Source: JBAZOO01 sp041648735
GTDB lineage: Bacteria; Verrucomicrobiota; Lentisphaeria; Oligosphaerales; CAITYL01
Length of the DNA: 64,000 nucleotides
Assembly (NCBI GenBank): GCA_041648735.1
Contig: JBAZOO010000013.1
Span: forward strand, 32,409-96,408
Direction: 5' to 3'
Positions within the stretch are counted from its first letter, which is position 1; the number at the start of each line of letters is the position of its first letter. Positions 27,722 to 36,357 of the stretch are shown piece by piece. The position numbers were made by a program, and so were the translations under genes. The notes under the pieces were generated by a model. The model was not told the origin of the DNA. It ran no database searches and worked only from the letters and a program-made list of their open reading frames with translations.

Positions 27722-28759
27722 TCACCGCGCCTGCACGGCCTTGCTCAGCGCCAAGACGTTGGCAAGGGGGGTGTCGGGCTGGATCGTGTGGCTGGCGGCG
27801 AAGATATAGCCGCCGCCGGCGGCGGACATGTCGCAAACCAGGGCATGGCTGTGCCGTTCGACCGCGGCGGGGGTGGCGCGGACCAGGAACTCCTGGGTGT
27901 CCAGGCCACCCATGAAACTCAAGCGCTTTCCGAACTCCCGCTTCAGCTCGCGCGGCGCCATCCCCGGGCAGAGCGGCTGGATCGGGTTCAGCACGTCCAC
28001 GCCGATCTCGACCAGGTCCGGGATGACGGGGCGAATCGCGCCGCACGAGTGGTAGGCAACGAAGATTCCGGGCCGGGCCGCCTTCACCGCCGCAATGATC
28101 CCGGCCAGGCGCGGCTTGAGCAGTTCCCGCCACAGGTCGGGGGCCATCAGCATCGCCTGCTGTCCGCCGACGTCGTCCCCGAGCCAGATCCAATCCACGG
28201 GGAAGCGGAGCGCGGCCAAGCAGACGCGACGCGTGAACTCCGCGGCGCGGTCAAAGAACACGCTGACGGCCTCCGGGGCTTCAACCATGTCCATCAGCAG
28301 CTTGTCCATCCCCCGGATGTGGTATGCCGGCTCGAAGATCGCCCCCGACACGTCGGCGCCGATGAAGTACTCCTTGCCGAAACGTTCACAGAGCCGTTGC
28401 AGCGGGACAAACCGGTCCGGCGCCTCCGGTTCGGGGAAGCGGTAGTCGGCCAGCGCGGAGACTGGCAGGTCGTGCAGCGGATTCCGGCAGACCTGGTTGT
28501 AGATTCCGGCCTGCTCCCAGGTCACGCCCCAATCGTCAACGAACCGCTGGCCAGGGGTCAGCGGCCGGAACATCTCGCGATTGATGCTGACGTGTACCTG
28601 CCGGATGTCATTGCCCAGTTCCGCGTCGGCGCGGTCAGCGTCCCAGCCGTACTTCTCCCGCAGGGCGGCATAGATCTGGCCATGGTACCACATCCACATC
28701 GGCACCCGGTCAACCGGTTCGCGGCGCAGGGCCGCATGGACGCGTTCTTTTGAGGTCAT
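27722..28759 (-). CDS. Uroporphyrinogen decarboxylase family protein (not HemE)
   Basis: This 345-residue member of the URO-D/MtaA fold has MTSKERVHAALRREPVDRVP at the start, a hallmark of the catabolic branch of the family that transfers methyl groups or has unknown roles, common in large numbers in Lentisphaerota and gut Firmicutes. True HemE would start differently and carry the RQAGR arginines, which are not seen. Zinc-type ligands may be provided by FVAYHSCGAIRP and GGLDTQ. It is the last gene of a minus-strand cluster, 57 bases after the DUF4432 gene. Role is probably catabolic; substrate is unknown. The first ATG (28780) is an alternative start. Confidence 0.78.
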   Translation of the reverse strand: MTSKERVHAALRREPVDRVPMWMWYHGQIYAALREKYGWDADRADAELGNDIRQVHVSINREMFRPLTPGQRFVDDWGVTWEQAGIYNQVCRNPLHDLPVSALADYRFPEPEAPDRFVPLQRLCERFGKEYFIGADVSGAIFEPAYHIRGMDKLLMDMVEAPEAVSVFFDRAAEFTRRVCLAALRFPVDWIWLGDDVGGQQAMLMAPDLWRELLKPRLAGIIAAVKAARPGIFVAYHSCGAIRPVIPDLVEIGVDVLNPIQPLCPGMAPRELKREFGKRLSFMGGLDTQEFLVRATPAAVERHSHALVCDMSAAGGGYIFAASHTIQPDTPLANVLALSKAVQAR

Positions 28760-28816
28760 GGCTGGAAGGACTCCGAACAAGGCTGGGGGAGAGCTTGGGG
28801 GACAGGCAAGTATCGC

Positions 28817-29860
28817 TTAACGCCGCCCCGCCTCCCGCAGGGTGCGCAGGGCGATTTCCAGGGTGAAGCGGCGGGTGGCGCCGGGGGGCAGCAGCTCCAG
28901 CGTCCCGGCGGCCCGGGCCGCGGCGCGGCCGCCGACGAGGCAATTGGCCGGCTCGAGCCCGAGCACGTAGGCGCCCTGCCCGGTCTGCTTCCACTGCACC
29001 AGATGCGGATATTCCGCCTTCGGGAAGCGCAGCTCCAGCACGGTGCCGGCGCCGTCCCAGCCGCATTCCGGATTCTCCAGGCGGAGGGTGACCCAGCCCT
29101 GGGCGTCCGCCGGGCAGTCGTGGTAGAAGACCTGTTCGCGCCACCCCGGCTGGGGCGGGCCGAAGGTTGCGGACTCCGCAACGCCGGCGGCGGCGGCCTC
29201 GTCCCGCGGGGTGGTGCGGGTGCCGGCGGGCAGGTGCAGCCGGGCAGTCTCGCTGAGCAGCGGCCACCCCAGGTTGAGGTGCTGCAAGAGCATCAGCGGC
29301 ATCGGCTCGAAGCCGGTGTTTTCGACGAGATCCTCAATCCGGAAGGCGCTGTCGCCCAACTTGGCGCTGATCGTGCGGGTCAGCCGCAGCGCTGGGCCGA
29401 AGAGTTGCTCCTCGCGGAGTTCGCCGCGCAGCCAGAGCCGGCAAGCCTCTTCATTCAGCCAGTCCGTCCCCCAGGCGACCTGGCGGGCGGGCAGCGTGCT
29501 GGCCCGGCCGTGCTGGCCGAACTCGCGCCCCTCGTCCGTGCAGGGCACGCCGACGTTGCCCAGGCCGCAGGTGGTGAGGAAGCCACCAGGGAAGCTCTTG
29601 AGGAAATCCAGGCCGCGTTCGCCGCCAAAGGCCGGATGCACCATGCCCGCCGGCGAGAGCCAGGCGAGCTGCATGCCTCGAAACGTAAGCGCCCCCAGGC
29701 TCATCCCCCGGTCAGCCAGCACCTGGAAGGAGAGGCCGCCGCCCGTCGTGAACTCATGGACGCGCGTGCCGTCCTCCGGGCCGTCCAGGAGGCCGGCCGG
29801 GCGGACGCCGGCGAGCTGGGCGAGGTCGCCGAGATGTTCGCGGAGGAATGGTTTGTTCAT
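28817..29860 (-). CDS. DUF4432 family aldose-1-epimerase-like protein
   Basis: This 347-residue protein of the galactose mutarotase superfold has GGLSFQVLADRGMSLGALTFRG, AWLSPAGMVHP, FLTTCGLGNVGVPC and VENTGFEPMPLMLLQHLNLGWPLL. These are the conserved blocks of DUF4432, which binds and probably epimerises or isomerises sugars. The ATG overlaps the stop codon of the preceding gene by four bases (ATGA), so the two proteins are co-translated and likely act on one substrate. No signal peptide. Confidence 0.82.
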   Translation of the reverse strand: MNKPFLREHLGDLAQLAGVRPAGLLDGPEDGTRVHEFTTGGGLSFQVLADRGMSLGALTFRGMQLAWLSPAGMVHPAFGGERGLDFLKSFPGGFLTTCGLGNVGVPCTDEGREFGQHGRASTLPARQVAWGTDWLNEEACRLWLRGELREEQLFGPALRLTRTISAKLGDSAFRIEDLVENTGFEPMPLMLLQHLNLGWPLLSETARLHLPAGTRTTPRDEAAAAGVAESATFGPPQPGWREQVFYHDCPADAQGWVTLRLENPECGWDGAGTVLELRFPKAEYPHLVQWKQTGQGAYVLGLEPANCLVGGRAAARAAGTLELLPPGATRRFTLEIALRTLREAGRR

Positions 29861-30969
29861 TGGGCCAGGGCCTGGTGCAGGCGGAGGAGGAAGTTCCGGT
29901 TGTCGGCGCTCAGGTAGCGCATGGTGCCGCCCATGCGGCTGAAGGTCTTGCAGTAGCGGAGGTAATAGGCGGGGTTGTCCATGGGCGGCTCGCCGGCCTG
30001 GCTCCAGTCCCAACTGCTCCCGGCCAGGTCCACGACCAGCATGAAATGGTGGTCAATGTGCTTGCCCTGCTGGAGCTTCAGGTTCTGGGCCATGGCCAGC
30101 GATTTCTCGAAGATCATCGGCGACATGACGGCGGAGCCGACGGAGAGGTAGACGCCGCCCTCCAGCTCGCTCACCTGCTTGGCGAACACCAAAAAGTCGC
30201 GCACCGCGGTGCGGCCGATGGCGGCGCCGTGGTTGAGCGGATGGTTGTAGATGATGTCATGCCCGATCATGGGGTGGCCGGTGAACGGCACGCCCAGGCG
30301 GAAGGCGTTGCCCTGCACGCTGTACTGCTTGAAGGGATGCGGGATTTCCATCACGCCCGGCGGCAGCGCGAATTTGCGGACGGTGTGGAGGAAGTCGGCG
30401 GCGGCGGCGGCCTGGTCCGGGTCGTCCCGCAGCCTCTCGTGCACCACCCGCTCCAGCTCCGCCGGCGCGGGAATGGTCAGCCCTTCCTTTTCGATCATCG
30501 CCCCGACCGCCTCGCCGTAGCCGAGCCCCTCGTACGCCCCCGCCACCAGGGCGAGGTTGATGTGGAAGCCGGTCTCCTGCCAGATGCCGAAGGTGCCGTC
30601 GCGGACATTGGCGCGCACGTCCTCGCTGGAGCGCCCCTGGTAGGCGAACTCCCAGTCGTGGATGATGCCGGCGCCGTTGGTGGCCAGGTGGGTGACCCAG
30701 CCGTCCTGCAGCAGCCGGATCAGCACCGGCGCCAGGCCGTTCTTGATCGTGTGCGCGCCGAAGGCCAGGATCACCGGCCGGCCGTTGCGGCGGGCCTCCC
30801 GGATGCGGGCGACCGTCTCCGCGAAGACCGCCGCGGCGGCGCCGGCGAAGGGCGGGCCCGGCGGCGCCCCGTCGGGGGGGAGATGGTCCCGGGCAATCTC
30901 CACCTTGCTGTGCCGTTCCGCCAGGCGGTGGATCTTGAGCTGGTCACGATTGAGTTGGGGATGGGGCAT
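29857..30969 (-). CDS. Conserved protein, possibly deoxyhypusine-synthase-like fold
   Basis: This 370-residue cytosolic protein resembles the NAD-binding deoxyhypusine synthase superfamily in its first half: VILAFGAHTIKNGLAPVLIRLL, VTHLATNGAGIIHDWEFAY and GTFGIWQETG echo the surface-loop, TTAGG-like and GNLLV-like parts of that family. The second half contains PMIGHDIIYNHPLNHGAAIGR and ELEGGVYLSVGSAV, which I do not know from hypusine enzymes. Bacteria normally lack eIF5A, so hypusine formation is not implied. Within the operon it sits between a PfkB-HAD sugar kinase/phosphatase (24 bases upstream) and a DUF4432 epimerase (4-base overlap), so a sugar or sugar-phosphate substrate is the better guess. 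Function is not known. Confidence 0.5.
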   Translation of the reverse strand: MPHPQLNRDQLKIHRLAERHSKVEIARDHLPPDGAPPGPPFAGAAAAVFAETVARIREARRNGRPVILAFGAHTIKNGLAPVLIRLLQDGWVTHLATNGAGIIHDWEFAYQGRSSEDVRANVRDGTFGIWQETGFHINLALVAGAYEGLGYGEAVGAMIEKEGLTIPAPAELERVVHERLRDDPDQAAAAADFLHTVRKFALPPGVMEIPHPFKQYSVQGNAFRLGVPFTGHPMIGHDIIYNHPLNHGAAIGRTAVRDFLVFAKQVSELEGGVYLSVGSAVMSPMIFEKSLAMAQNLKLQQGKHIDHHFMLVVDLAGSSWDWSQAGEPPMDNPAYYLRYCKTFSRMGGTMRYLSADNRNFLLRLHQALAQ

Positions 30970-30993
30970 AGCTGAAGATTCCTTCGCGGGAAG

Positions 30994-32907
30994 TCATGCC
31001 GGCGCCATTTGCAGCAAGGAGAGAAGCCGATCCATCTGGGAGAAGTCCGGCACCACCAGGTCGGCGCCGGCCCGGATCAGGCGGCTGCGCTTGGCCGGGT
31101 TCAGGCCGAAGCGGCGGACTTCGTCGCTGGCAATGCCGATCGCCAGGCCGCCGCGCCGGCGGCTCTCCCGGATCTCCACCGGGCCGTCGCCGAAGGCCGC
31201 CAGCCGCTGGACGTTCTCCGGGCCGATGTCCTGCAAGATCCGGTCCATGACGATCTTCTTGGCCTCCCGCGTCACGTCGCCGACGGCGCCGTAGATCCGC
31301 CCCTCGAAGAGGTGTGCATACCCCAGCGCCGTGGCCTCCGCCACCACGTCCGCCTCGTCCGAGCCGCTGGCCAGGTAGAGCCGGACGCCGGCCCGGTGCA
31401 GCCGGCCGAGGAACTCCACGGCGCCCTTGATGACGAAATCCGCCACGGCCAGCTCCCCGCGTTGCAGCTTGGCGAGCCGCCCCCGCACCAGCTCCAGCAG
31501 CGCCTGGTTGTAGATCGCCTTGTAGCCATGCTCGTCCAGGATTTCCGCGGCCGGCACGAACCCGAACTCCGCCACCAGCTTCACCAGCCCCTGCATCTGC
31601 ACCAGGGTCTGCACGCCGGTGGTGGCGTCAATGAAGCGGCACACGCGGTTCAGCACCTTGTGGTAGGTGGTCTCGTCCGCCGTGTTGTAGCGCGGCCCGA
31701 GGATGGCCTTGGCCATCATCGGCTCCATGATCTTCTCCCAGCCTTCGCGCAGCACGGAGATCGTGCCATCATGGTCGAACACGGCATGGGCCAGCGCCAG
31801 CCCGGCGGGCGGCTGGTCGCCGGTGAACTCGATCTCCGTTCCCGCAATATAGCGGGCCGCCCGGATGTCCTCCGCCTTCTCCGGCTGGAAGATGTAGTCG
31901 GGATCGGCGCCAATGCGCAGGATCTCCGCCGGCGAGGCGGTGCCGGTCTGGTATAATTTCTGCACCGTCACCCCCGCGACAAAATTGCCGAAGGCCGCGG
32001 CGCTGGCCGGGGCGCAGCCGCCGGCCATGGCGGCCGCAATCCCCGCCAGCATGCTGTCGCCCGCCCCGACCGGGTCGGTCTTCTCCAAAATGTGCAGGCC
32101 GGGGATGACCGTCTCCCCATCGGCCGCCACGACCAGGCAGCCGCGTTCGCCCCGGGTGACGAACAGCGGCCGGCCCCATTGCTGGCAGAGCCGCCGCCCC
32201 GCCGCCCGCGCCACCGCCTCGGAGATCACGTCCTGCGGCTCGCAGGCGAACCCCGCCAGCTTCGCCGCCTCGTAGGCGTTGAGCTTCCGGAGGGTCTGCC
32301 GATAGAGATGGCTGAGGTCGCGGCTGTCCAGGAAGAACAATTTCCCCGGATTGTCGAGGATCAGTTTTTGCAGCCCTTCCTGGAAGCGGGGCGAGTGGTG
32401 GATCCCGGCCGCGACCTGCTGGTTGATGATCACCGCATCCAACCGCGGCAGATCCCGCGCCAAACCCGCCAGCAGCTTGGCCGCGACGGCGTCCGCCAAC
32501 CCGTTGAAATTGCCGAAGTCCAGCCGGTTGCCCTCTACCCCCTCCGCGATCGGCTTGATGTAGACGTTGGTGTCCCAACCCGCCACCTGTTCCAGCAGCC
32601 CCTCGTGGCAAATCCCCTGCGCCGCCAGCAGGGCGCGCATCTGATGGCTGAACGGGTCGCGGCCGGTGACGCCATGGGCCGAGACCCGCCCCACCCCCAT
32701 CGCCCGCAGGTTGGCGGCCACGTTGCCGGCGCCGCCGAGGCTGTACTGCTGGCTCCGCACTGGCTTGGTCGGCAGCCGCGTCTCCAGGGAAAGCTCGGCC
32801 GCCCTGGGGTCGATCCCCCAGTAGACATCCAGGCAAAAGTCGCCGACGATCCCGATCTGGAGATTGGCCATCCGGCCAAGAATGGCCTGCACATCAATCT
32901 GGTCCAT
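30994..32907 (-). CDS. PfkB-family sugar kinase fused to a HAD phosphatase
   Basis: This 637-residue fusion has an N-terminal half (about 1-340) that is a ribokinase/PfkB fold close to the RfaE/HldE kinase type: IVGDFCLDVYWG, SLGGAGNVAANLRAMG and the anion-hole signature TDPVGAGDSMLAG. The C-terminal half (about 370-637) is a HAD hydrolase: VFDHDGTISVLREG (nucleophile Asp), YLASGSDEADVV (motif II) and AAFGDGPVEIRESRRRGG (motif IV). HldE carries a nucleotidyltransferase at this place, so this is a different combination. It may phosphorylate a sugar at one position and remove or move phosphate at another. It heads the operon and diverges from an AraC gene. Nothing conserved precedes MDQIDVQAIL, so that ATG was chosen. 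Confidence 0.85.
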   Translation of the reverse strand: MDQIDVQAILGRMANLQIGIVGDFCLDVYWGIDPRAAELSLETRLPTKPVRSQQYSLGGAGNVAANLRAMGVGRVSAHGVTGRDPFSHQMRALLAAQGICHEGLLEQVAGWDTNVYIKPIAEGVEGNRLDFGNFNGLADAVAAKLLAGLARDLPRLDAVIINQQVAAGIHHSPRFQEGLQKLILDNPGKLFFLDSRDLSHLYRQTLRKLNAYEAAKLAGFACEPQDVISEAVARAAGRRLCQQWGRPLFVTRGERGCLVVAADGETVIPGLHILEKTDPVGAGDSMLAGIAAAMAGGCAPASAAAFGNFVAGVTVQKLYQTGTASPAEILRIGADPDYIFQPEKAEDIRAARYIAGTEIEFTGDQPPAGLALAHAVFDHDGTISVLREGWEKIMEPMMAKAILGPRYNTADETTYHKVLNRVCRFIDATTGVQTLVQMQGLVKLVAEFGFVPAAEILDEHGYKAIYNQALLELVRGRLAKLQRGELAVADFVIKGAVEFLGRLHRAGVRLYLASGSDEADVVAEATALGYAHLFEGRIYGAVGDVTREAKKIVMDRILQDIGPENVQRLAAFGDGPVEIRESRRRGGLAIGIASDEVRRFGLNPAKRSRLIRAGADLVVPDFSQMDRLLSLLQMAPA

Positions 32908-33140
32908 GCTTTTTTGTCCACAAATGACGACGCTGTGGTTTTGCCATGGCCCAAGTATAGCGGCCATTCCCAGGGGCTTCCACGCCGGCAATGGCCTTTT
33001 CTGATACGAAATCCACCGCTTTCGGCCACCGCTGGCCATCTGGCGGCGCCACCTCCCGGCAAGGGCGCGCCGCTTGACACCCACCCCAAAACCAGTAGGG
33101 TACCATTGCCTGGAAAGGAAAAAACCCGGACGCGCCGCCC
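32908..33140. promoter_or_regulatory. Divergent control region of the PfkB-HAD operon and AraC gene
   Basis: On the minus strand TATACT (reverse of AGTATA at 32954-32959) with TGGAAG 17 bases before it fits a promoter for the operon. On the plus strand a consensus TTGACA lies at 33074-33079, 62 bases before the AraC ATG, with only a weak -10 behind it. A weak -10 is usual for an activator-dependent promoter. AraC binding between the two is inferred. Confidence 0.45.
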
Positions 33141-34079
33141 ATGCCCCCCTTGCGCCAGCCATCCCGTGAACATGTCGTCCGAATGCCGGGCCGCTCCTTC
33201 ACCACCGAGCACGTGGTCGGCCCCGTGCTCGACTGCCTCTACCATTTCCACCCGGAATTCGAGGTCACCGCCATCGTCCGCGGCCACGGCTTCCGCATCG
33301 TCGGCGACCATGCGGCGGAATTCCGTGCCGGCGACCTCACCCTCATCGGCGGCAACCTGCCCCATCTCTACCACAACCGGATTGAGGACAGCCGCGGCGC
33401 CGACTGGGCCCAGGCGCGGAACCTCAAGTTCACCCTCGAAAGCCTCGGCCACGGCTTCTTCGAGCTGCCGGAAATGGCGAAGATCCGCGCCCTGCTCGCC
33501 CGCGCCGCCGCCGGCCTCTGGTTCCCGGAGCCGACCGCCGGCCAGGCCGGCGCCCTGCTCGCCGAACTCGCCCGGATCCCTGACGGGGCGGAGCGGCTCC
33601 TCCAGTTCCTGAAACTGCTCACCCTGCTCGCCAACGAACCGCACGCGAAACCGCTTTCCAACCATGCCGCCGCTTCCCTTCTGGAAGCCGGCCGCTCCCA
33701 ACGGCTGCACCGCGTCATGGAATGGCTCCAGGCGAACGCGGCGCGGAAAATCGGCCTGCGCTCGGCCGCCGCCATCGCCTGCCTCTCCCCCAAGTCCTTC
33801 AGCCGCTTCTTCAAAAAGGCGACCCGGCAAGGCTTCGTCGCCTACCTCACCGAGGTTCGCCTGGCCAAGGCCTGCCGCCTACTCCTGGAAAGCGATGCCG
33901 CCATCAGCCGCATTGCCGCGGAATGCGGCTTCCCAAACCTTGCCAACTTCAACCGCCGCTTCCGCCGCTTCCGCAACCTGACCCCCCGCGCCTACCGCGC
34001 CACCGTCCGCGGCTACGGCTTGGGGCGGCCCCAACCGCCCACGCCACCGGAACCAACTCCCCGCGAGGAGACAACATGA
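33141..34079 (+). CDS. AraC-family transcriptional regulator with cupin sensor
   Basis: This 312-residue regulator has an N-terminal cupin (FHPEFEVTAIVRGHGFRIVG, FRAGDLTLIGGNLPH, with the usual His residues) that would bind a sugar or derivative. The C-terminal double helix-turn-helix (about 190-288) includes SAAAIACLSPKSFSRFFKKATRQGF and ISRIAAECGFPNLANFNRRFRRFRNLTPRAYR. It diverges from the PfkB-HAD operon, which is the obvious target. Its stop overlaps the start of the nuclease gene (ATGA), an odd pairing for a regulator. A short Pro-rich tail ends the protein. Confidence 0.9.
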   Translation: MPPLRQPSREHVVRMPGRSFTTEHVVGPVLDCLYHFHPEFEVTAIVRGHGFRIVGDHAAEFRAGDLTLIGGNLPHLYHNRIEDSRGADWAQARNLKFTLESLGHGFFELPEMAKIRALLARAAAGLWFPEPTAGQAGALLAELARIPDGAERLLQFLKLLTLLANEPHAKPLSNHAAASLLEAGRSQRLHRVMEWLQANAARKIGLRSAAAIACLSPKSFSRFFKKATRQGFVAYLTEVRLAKACRLLLESDAAISRIAAECGFPNLANFNRRFRRFRNLTPRAYRATVRGYGLGRPQPPTPPEPTPREETT

Positions 34080-34948
34080 AGTCCATGCGCTGCTGGATTG
34101 CCCTGCTCTGGCTGGCCCTCGCCAGCGGCGGAATCGCGGCGCCAGCCCAAGCGTTGCAGACCCTGGAGGGCTGCACCTGGGTCGAGGCGCCGGGAAATGA
34201 CGGCGACAGCTTCCGCATCCGCACCGCCGCCGGCGAAACGCACACGGTGCGGCTCTATTTCGTGGACTGCCCAGAGACGACCGCCGCCACCGAGGCGGAC
34301 GTGCGCCGCCTCCAGGAACAGACCGGCTACTTCGGATTGCCCTCCCCGGCCGACACCCTCGCCTTCGGCCGGGCCGCCGCCGCCTTCACGCGGGAGCGGC
34401 TGGCGAAGCCGTTCACGGTCCACACCGCCTTTGCCGCCGCGCCAGGACGCAGCGGCGGCGGCCGCGTCTACGCCTTCGTCAGCACCGCCGCCGGCGCGGA
34501 TTTGGCCGAAGCGCTGGTGTCGGCGGGGCTGGCGCGGACGCGCGGGCTGCGCCGCGGCACCCCCGCCGGCGTCGGCCGCGACGAGGCCACGGAACGGTTC
34601 CGCGACCTCGAACTGGCCGCGGCGCTGGGCAAGACGGGCATCTGGGCCCGCAGCTCCCCGGAGCGGCTGGTCGCCATGCGCGCCGCCGCCCGGGCTGACC
34701 AGGCCCTGCTCGATGCCATGCGCGACGAAGCTGAAGGCCTGCCCCCCAAAACGGAATCGGGCCGGCCGCTCAACCTCAACACGGCGTCAACGGAACAATT
34801 GCAGGCCCTCCCCGGCATCGGCCCGGCGCTGGCCGGCCGCATCGTGGCCGGCCGCCCCTACCGCCACGTGGACGACCTCAAGCGCGTGCCCGGCATCGGC
34901 CCCCGCCTCATCGAGACGTTGCGCGACCTGGTCACGGCCGGGGAATAG
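34076..34948 (+). CDS. Exported thermonuclease-like protein with ComEA-type helix-hairpin-helix
   Basis: This 290-residue protein has a signal peptide (MKSMRCWIALLWLALASGGIAA). A staphylococcal-nuclease-like OB domain follows (about 28-195: DGDSFRIR, VRLYFVDCPETT, GRVYAFVSTAAGADLAEALVSAGLAR). The C-terminal helix-hairpin-helix (LNLNTASTEQLQALPGIGPALAGRI ... VPGIGPRLIETL) is of the ComEA DNA-binding kind. It probably cuts or handles extracellular DNA. GAGGAGACAAC before the ATG gives a strong ribosome site despite the four-base overlap with the AraC gene. Confidence 0.85.
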   Translation: MKSMRCWIALLWLALASGGIAAPAQALQTLEGCTWVEAPGNDGDSFRIRTAAGETHTVRLYFVDCPETTAATEADVRRLQEQTGYFGLPSPADTLAFGRAAAAFTRERLAKPFTVHTAFAAAPGRSGGGRVYAFVSTAAGADLAEALVSAGLARTRGLRRGTPAGVGRDEATERFRDLELAAALGKTGIWARSSPERLVAMRAAARADQALLDAMRDEAEGLPPKTESGRPLNLNTASTEQLQALPGIGPALAGRIVAGRPYRHVDDLKRVPGIGPRLIETLRDLVTAGE

Positions 34949-34951
34949 CAC

Positions 34952-34979
34952 TTGTCCAGGCCAAAGGCCATGCTATAGT
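34952..34979 (+). promoter_or_regulatory. Promoter of tRNA-Val
   Basis: TTGTCC (34952-34957), a 16-base spacer and TATAGT (34974-34979) place the expected start about 14 bases before the mature tRNA end. TATAGT-like boxes recur before several genes here (rubredoxin and others). Confidence 0.7.
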
Positions 34980-34999
34980 ACACCCGTTTTGGTTCCGCC

Positions 35000-35076
<77 letters not shown>

Positions 35077-35214
35077 TCCCCCTTTTCCCTGCCACGGTGC
35101 GGCGGTTCGCGTCTTTCCCGGTCATCGTGAATGACTTTTGAAAGACAAACGGATCGCCAGCACGGGCCGCAAGGGATTCACCAAGGAACCGTGCGCTGTC
35201 CCGGCAGGTGTCCC

Positions 35215-36318
35215 ATGGGAAGTTCCAGCGCGGCTTGGCGTGAAGATTGGGCGGCCTTCCAGCGGCGCTGGGGGGAGCGGGAGCGGCTTTTTCGCCGGCA
35301 CGCGCCGCCGCCGCACTGGGAGCCCGGCCTGGCCATCACCCCGGCCCTGCGCCGGCTCTACGAGCGCTTCCTGCCGCTGGACGAGTGGCTGCGCGACCTG
35401 GCGGCACTCGCCCGGCGACGCCTGCCGGACCGTTCCTGGCTGCCCCGCCCCTTGCGGGACGCCGACGGCCACGGGCTGGCCGACGAGCCCGGCGCGCCCC
35501 CCTGGCCGGCCCTGCCCGACCTCTGGCGCGAGCTGCCACCCAGCCTCGCCGGGCGCGTCACCTTCACCGAGGCGGAATTGGCCGGACTCTGGCGGGCCCT
35601 GGCCAATCCCGCCCGCTTCGGCACCGGCTTCGGCCGCTACCCGGCCCAGCTCGAACGCATCCGCGCCCGCGGCCAGCGCCTCCGGGCCGGCGCGGAGTCC
35701 GCAACCGCCAGCCCCTTGCGGCTGCTGGACGCAGGCTGCGGCACGGGCGAAGGCACCGCCGAAGCCGCCGCGGCGTTCGCGGCCGCCGCCGGCCGCCCCG
35801 TGGCGGCGCTGGGGCTGACCTGGGAGCCGCTGGAAGTCCAGATGGCGCTGGAACGGCGGCCCCAGCTCCAGGCCGCGGCCGGCGGCGGGGCCACGCTCGA
35901 TTTCCGCGCCGGCGACGTGCTGGCGCCGCCGGCGGGGCTCGGCCGGTTCGACCTGGTGCTGGTCAACGGCCTCGTTGGGGGGCCGTATCTGGAGCGGGAC
36001 GACGCGTTCCGGGCGCTGCTGGCGGCGCTGGCCCCGTGGCTGCGGAGTCCGCACGGGCGGGCGCTGCTCGCCCAGCGGTTCCATGCTGGCCGCCAGGCGG
36101 CGGTGGCGCGCTTCGCCGCCCTGGCCCGGCAGCACGGCTGGCAGGTGGCCGGCAGCCTGGCCGACTTGGAGCTGGCGCCCCCGGGCGGCACGCGCTGGAG
36201 TTCACGCTTCAGCGTGGGCCTTGGCTGTGGCGCCGGGGACGGTGCCACTACTTTTGTGGGGGCGCGGCGAGAAAGTAGGCGGAGCGTCCCCGCTCCGCCC
36301 AAAACAGCCGCACGCTGA
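35215..36318 (+). CDS. Class I SAM-dependent methyltransferase-like protein
   Basis: This 367-residue protein has a helical N-terminus (about 1-160, no family recognised) followed by a Rossmann methyltransferase core: LRLLDAGCGTGEGTAEAA (motif I, SAM-binding Gly loop), ALGLTWEPLEVQMA (motif II), RAGDVLAPP and FDLVLVNGLVGG (motif IV). The substrate is not evident; the NGL sequence is not one of the standard N-methyltransferase NPPY motifs. The last 40 residues and the stop codon come from an inverted repeat of the genome (arms 36196-36216 and 36311-36331), so the native C-terminus has probably been replaced. GGCAGGTG precedes the chosen ATG. Confidence 0.72.
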   Translation: MGSSSAAWREDWAAFQRRWGERERLFRRHAPPPHWEPGLAITPALRRLYERFLPLDEWLRDLAALARRRLPDRSWLPRPLRDADGHGLADEPGAPPWPALPDLWRELPPSLAGRVTFTEAELAGLWRALANPARFGTGFGRYPAQLERIRARGQRLRAGAESATASPLRLLDAGCGTGEGTAEAAAAFAAAAGRPVAALGLTWEPLEVQMALERRPQLQAAAGGGATLDFRAGDVLAPPAGLGRFDLVLVNGLVGGPYLERDDAFRALLAALAPWLRSPHGRALLAQRFHAGRQAAVARFAALARQHGWQVAGSLADLELAPPGGTRWSSRFSVGLGCGAGDGATTFVGARRESRRSVPAPPKTAAR

Positions 36319-36331
36319 AGCGTGAACTCCA
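36196..36331. repeat. Inverted repeat with 21-nt perfect arms
   Basis: The left arm 36196-36216 begins TGGAGTTCACGCTTCAGC and its exact reverse complement lies at 36311-36331. The 94 bases between contain GGGGACGGTGCCACTACTTT and GGAGCGTCCCCGCTCCGCC. Single arms of the same family occur at 47427-47474 and 63877-63924. Confidence 0.9.
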
Positions 36332-36357
36332 ACTCCGAACCCGCCCCCCGCTGGAGT

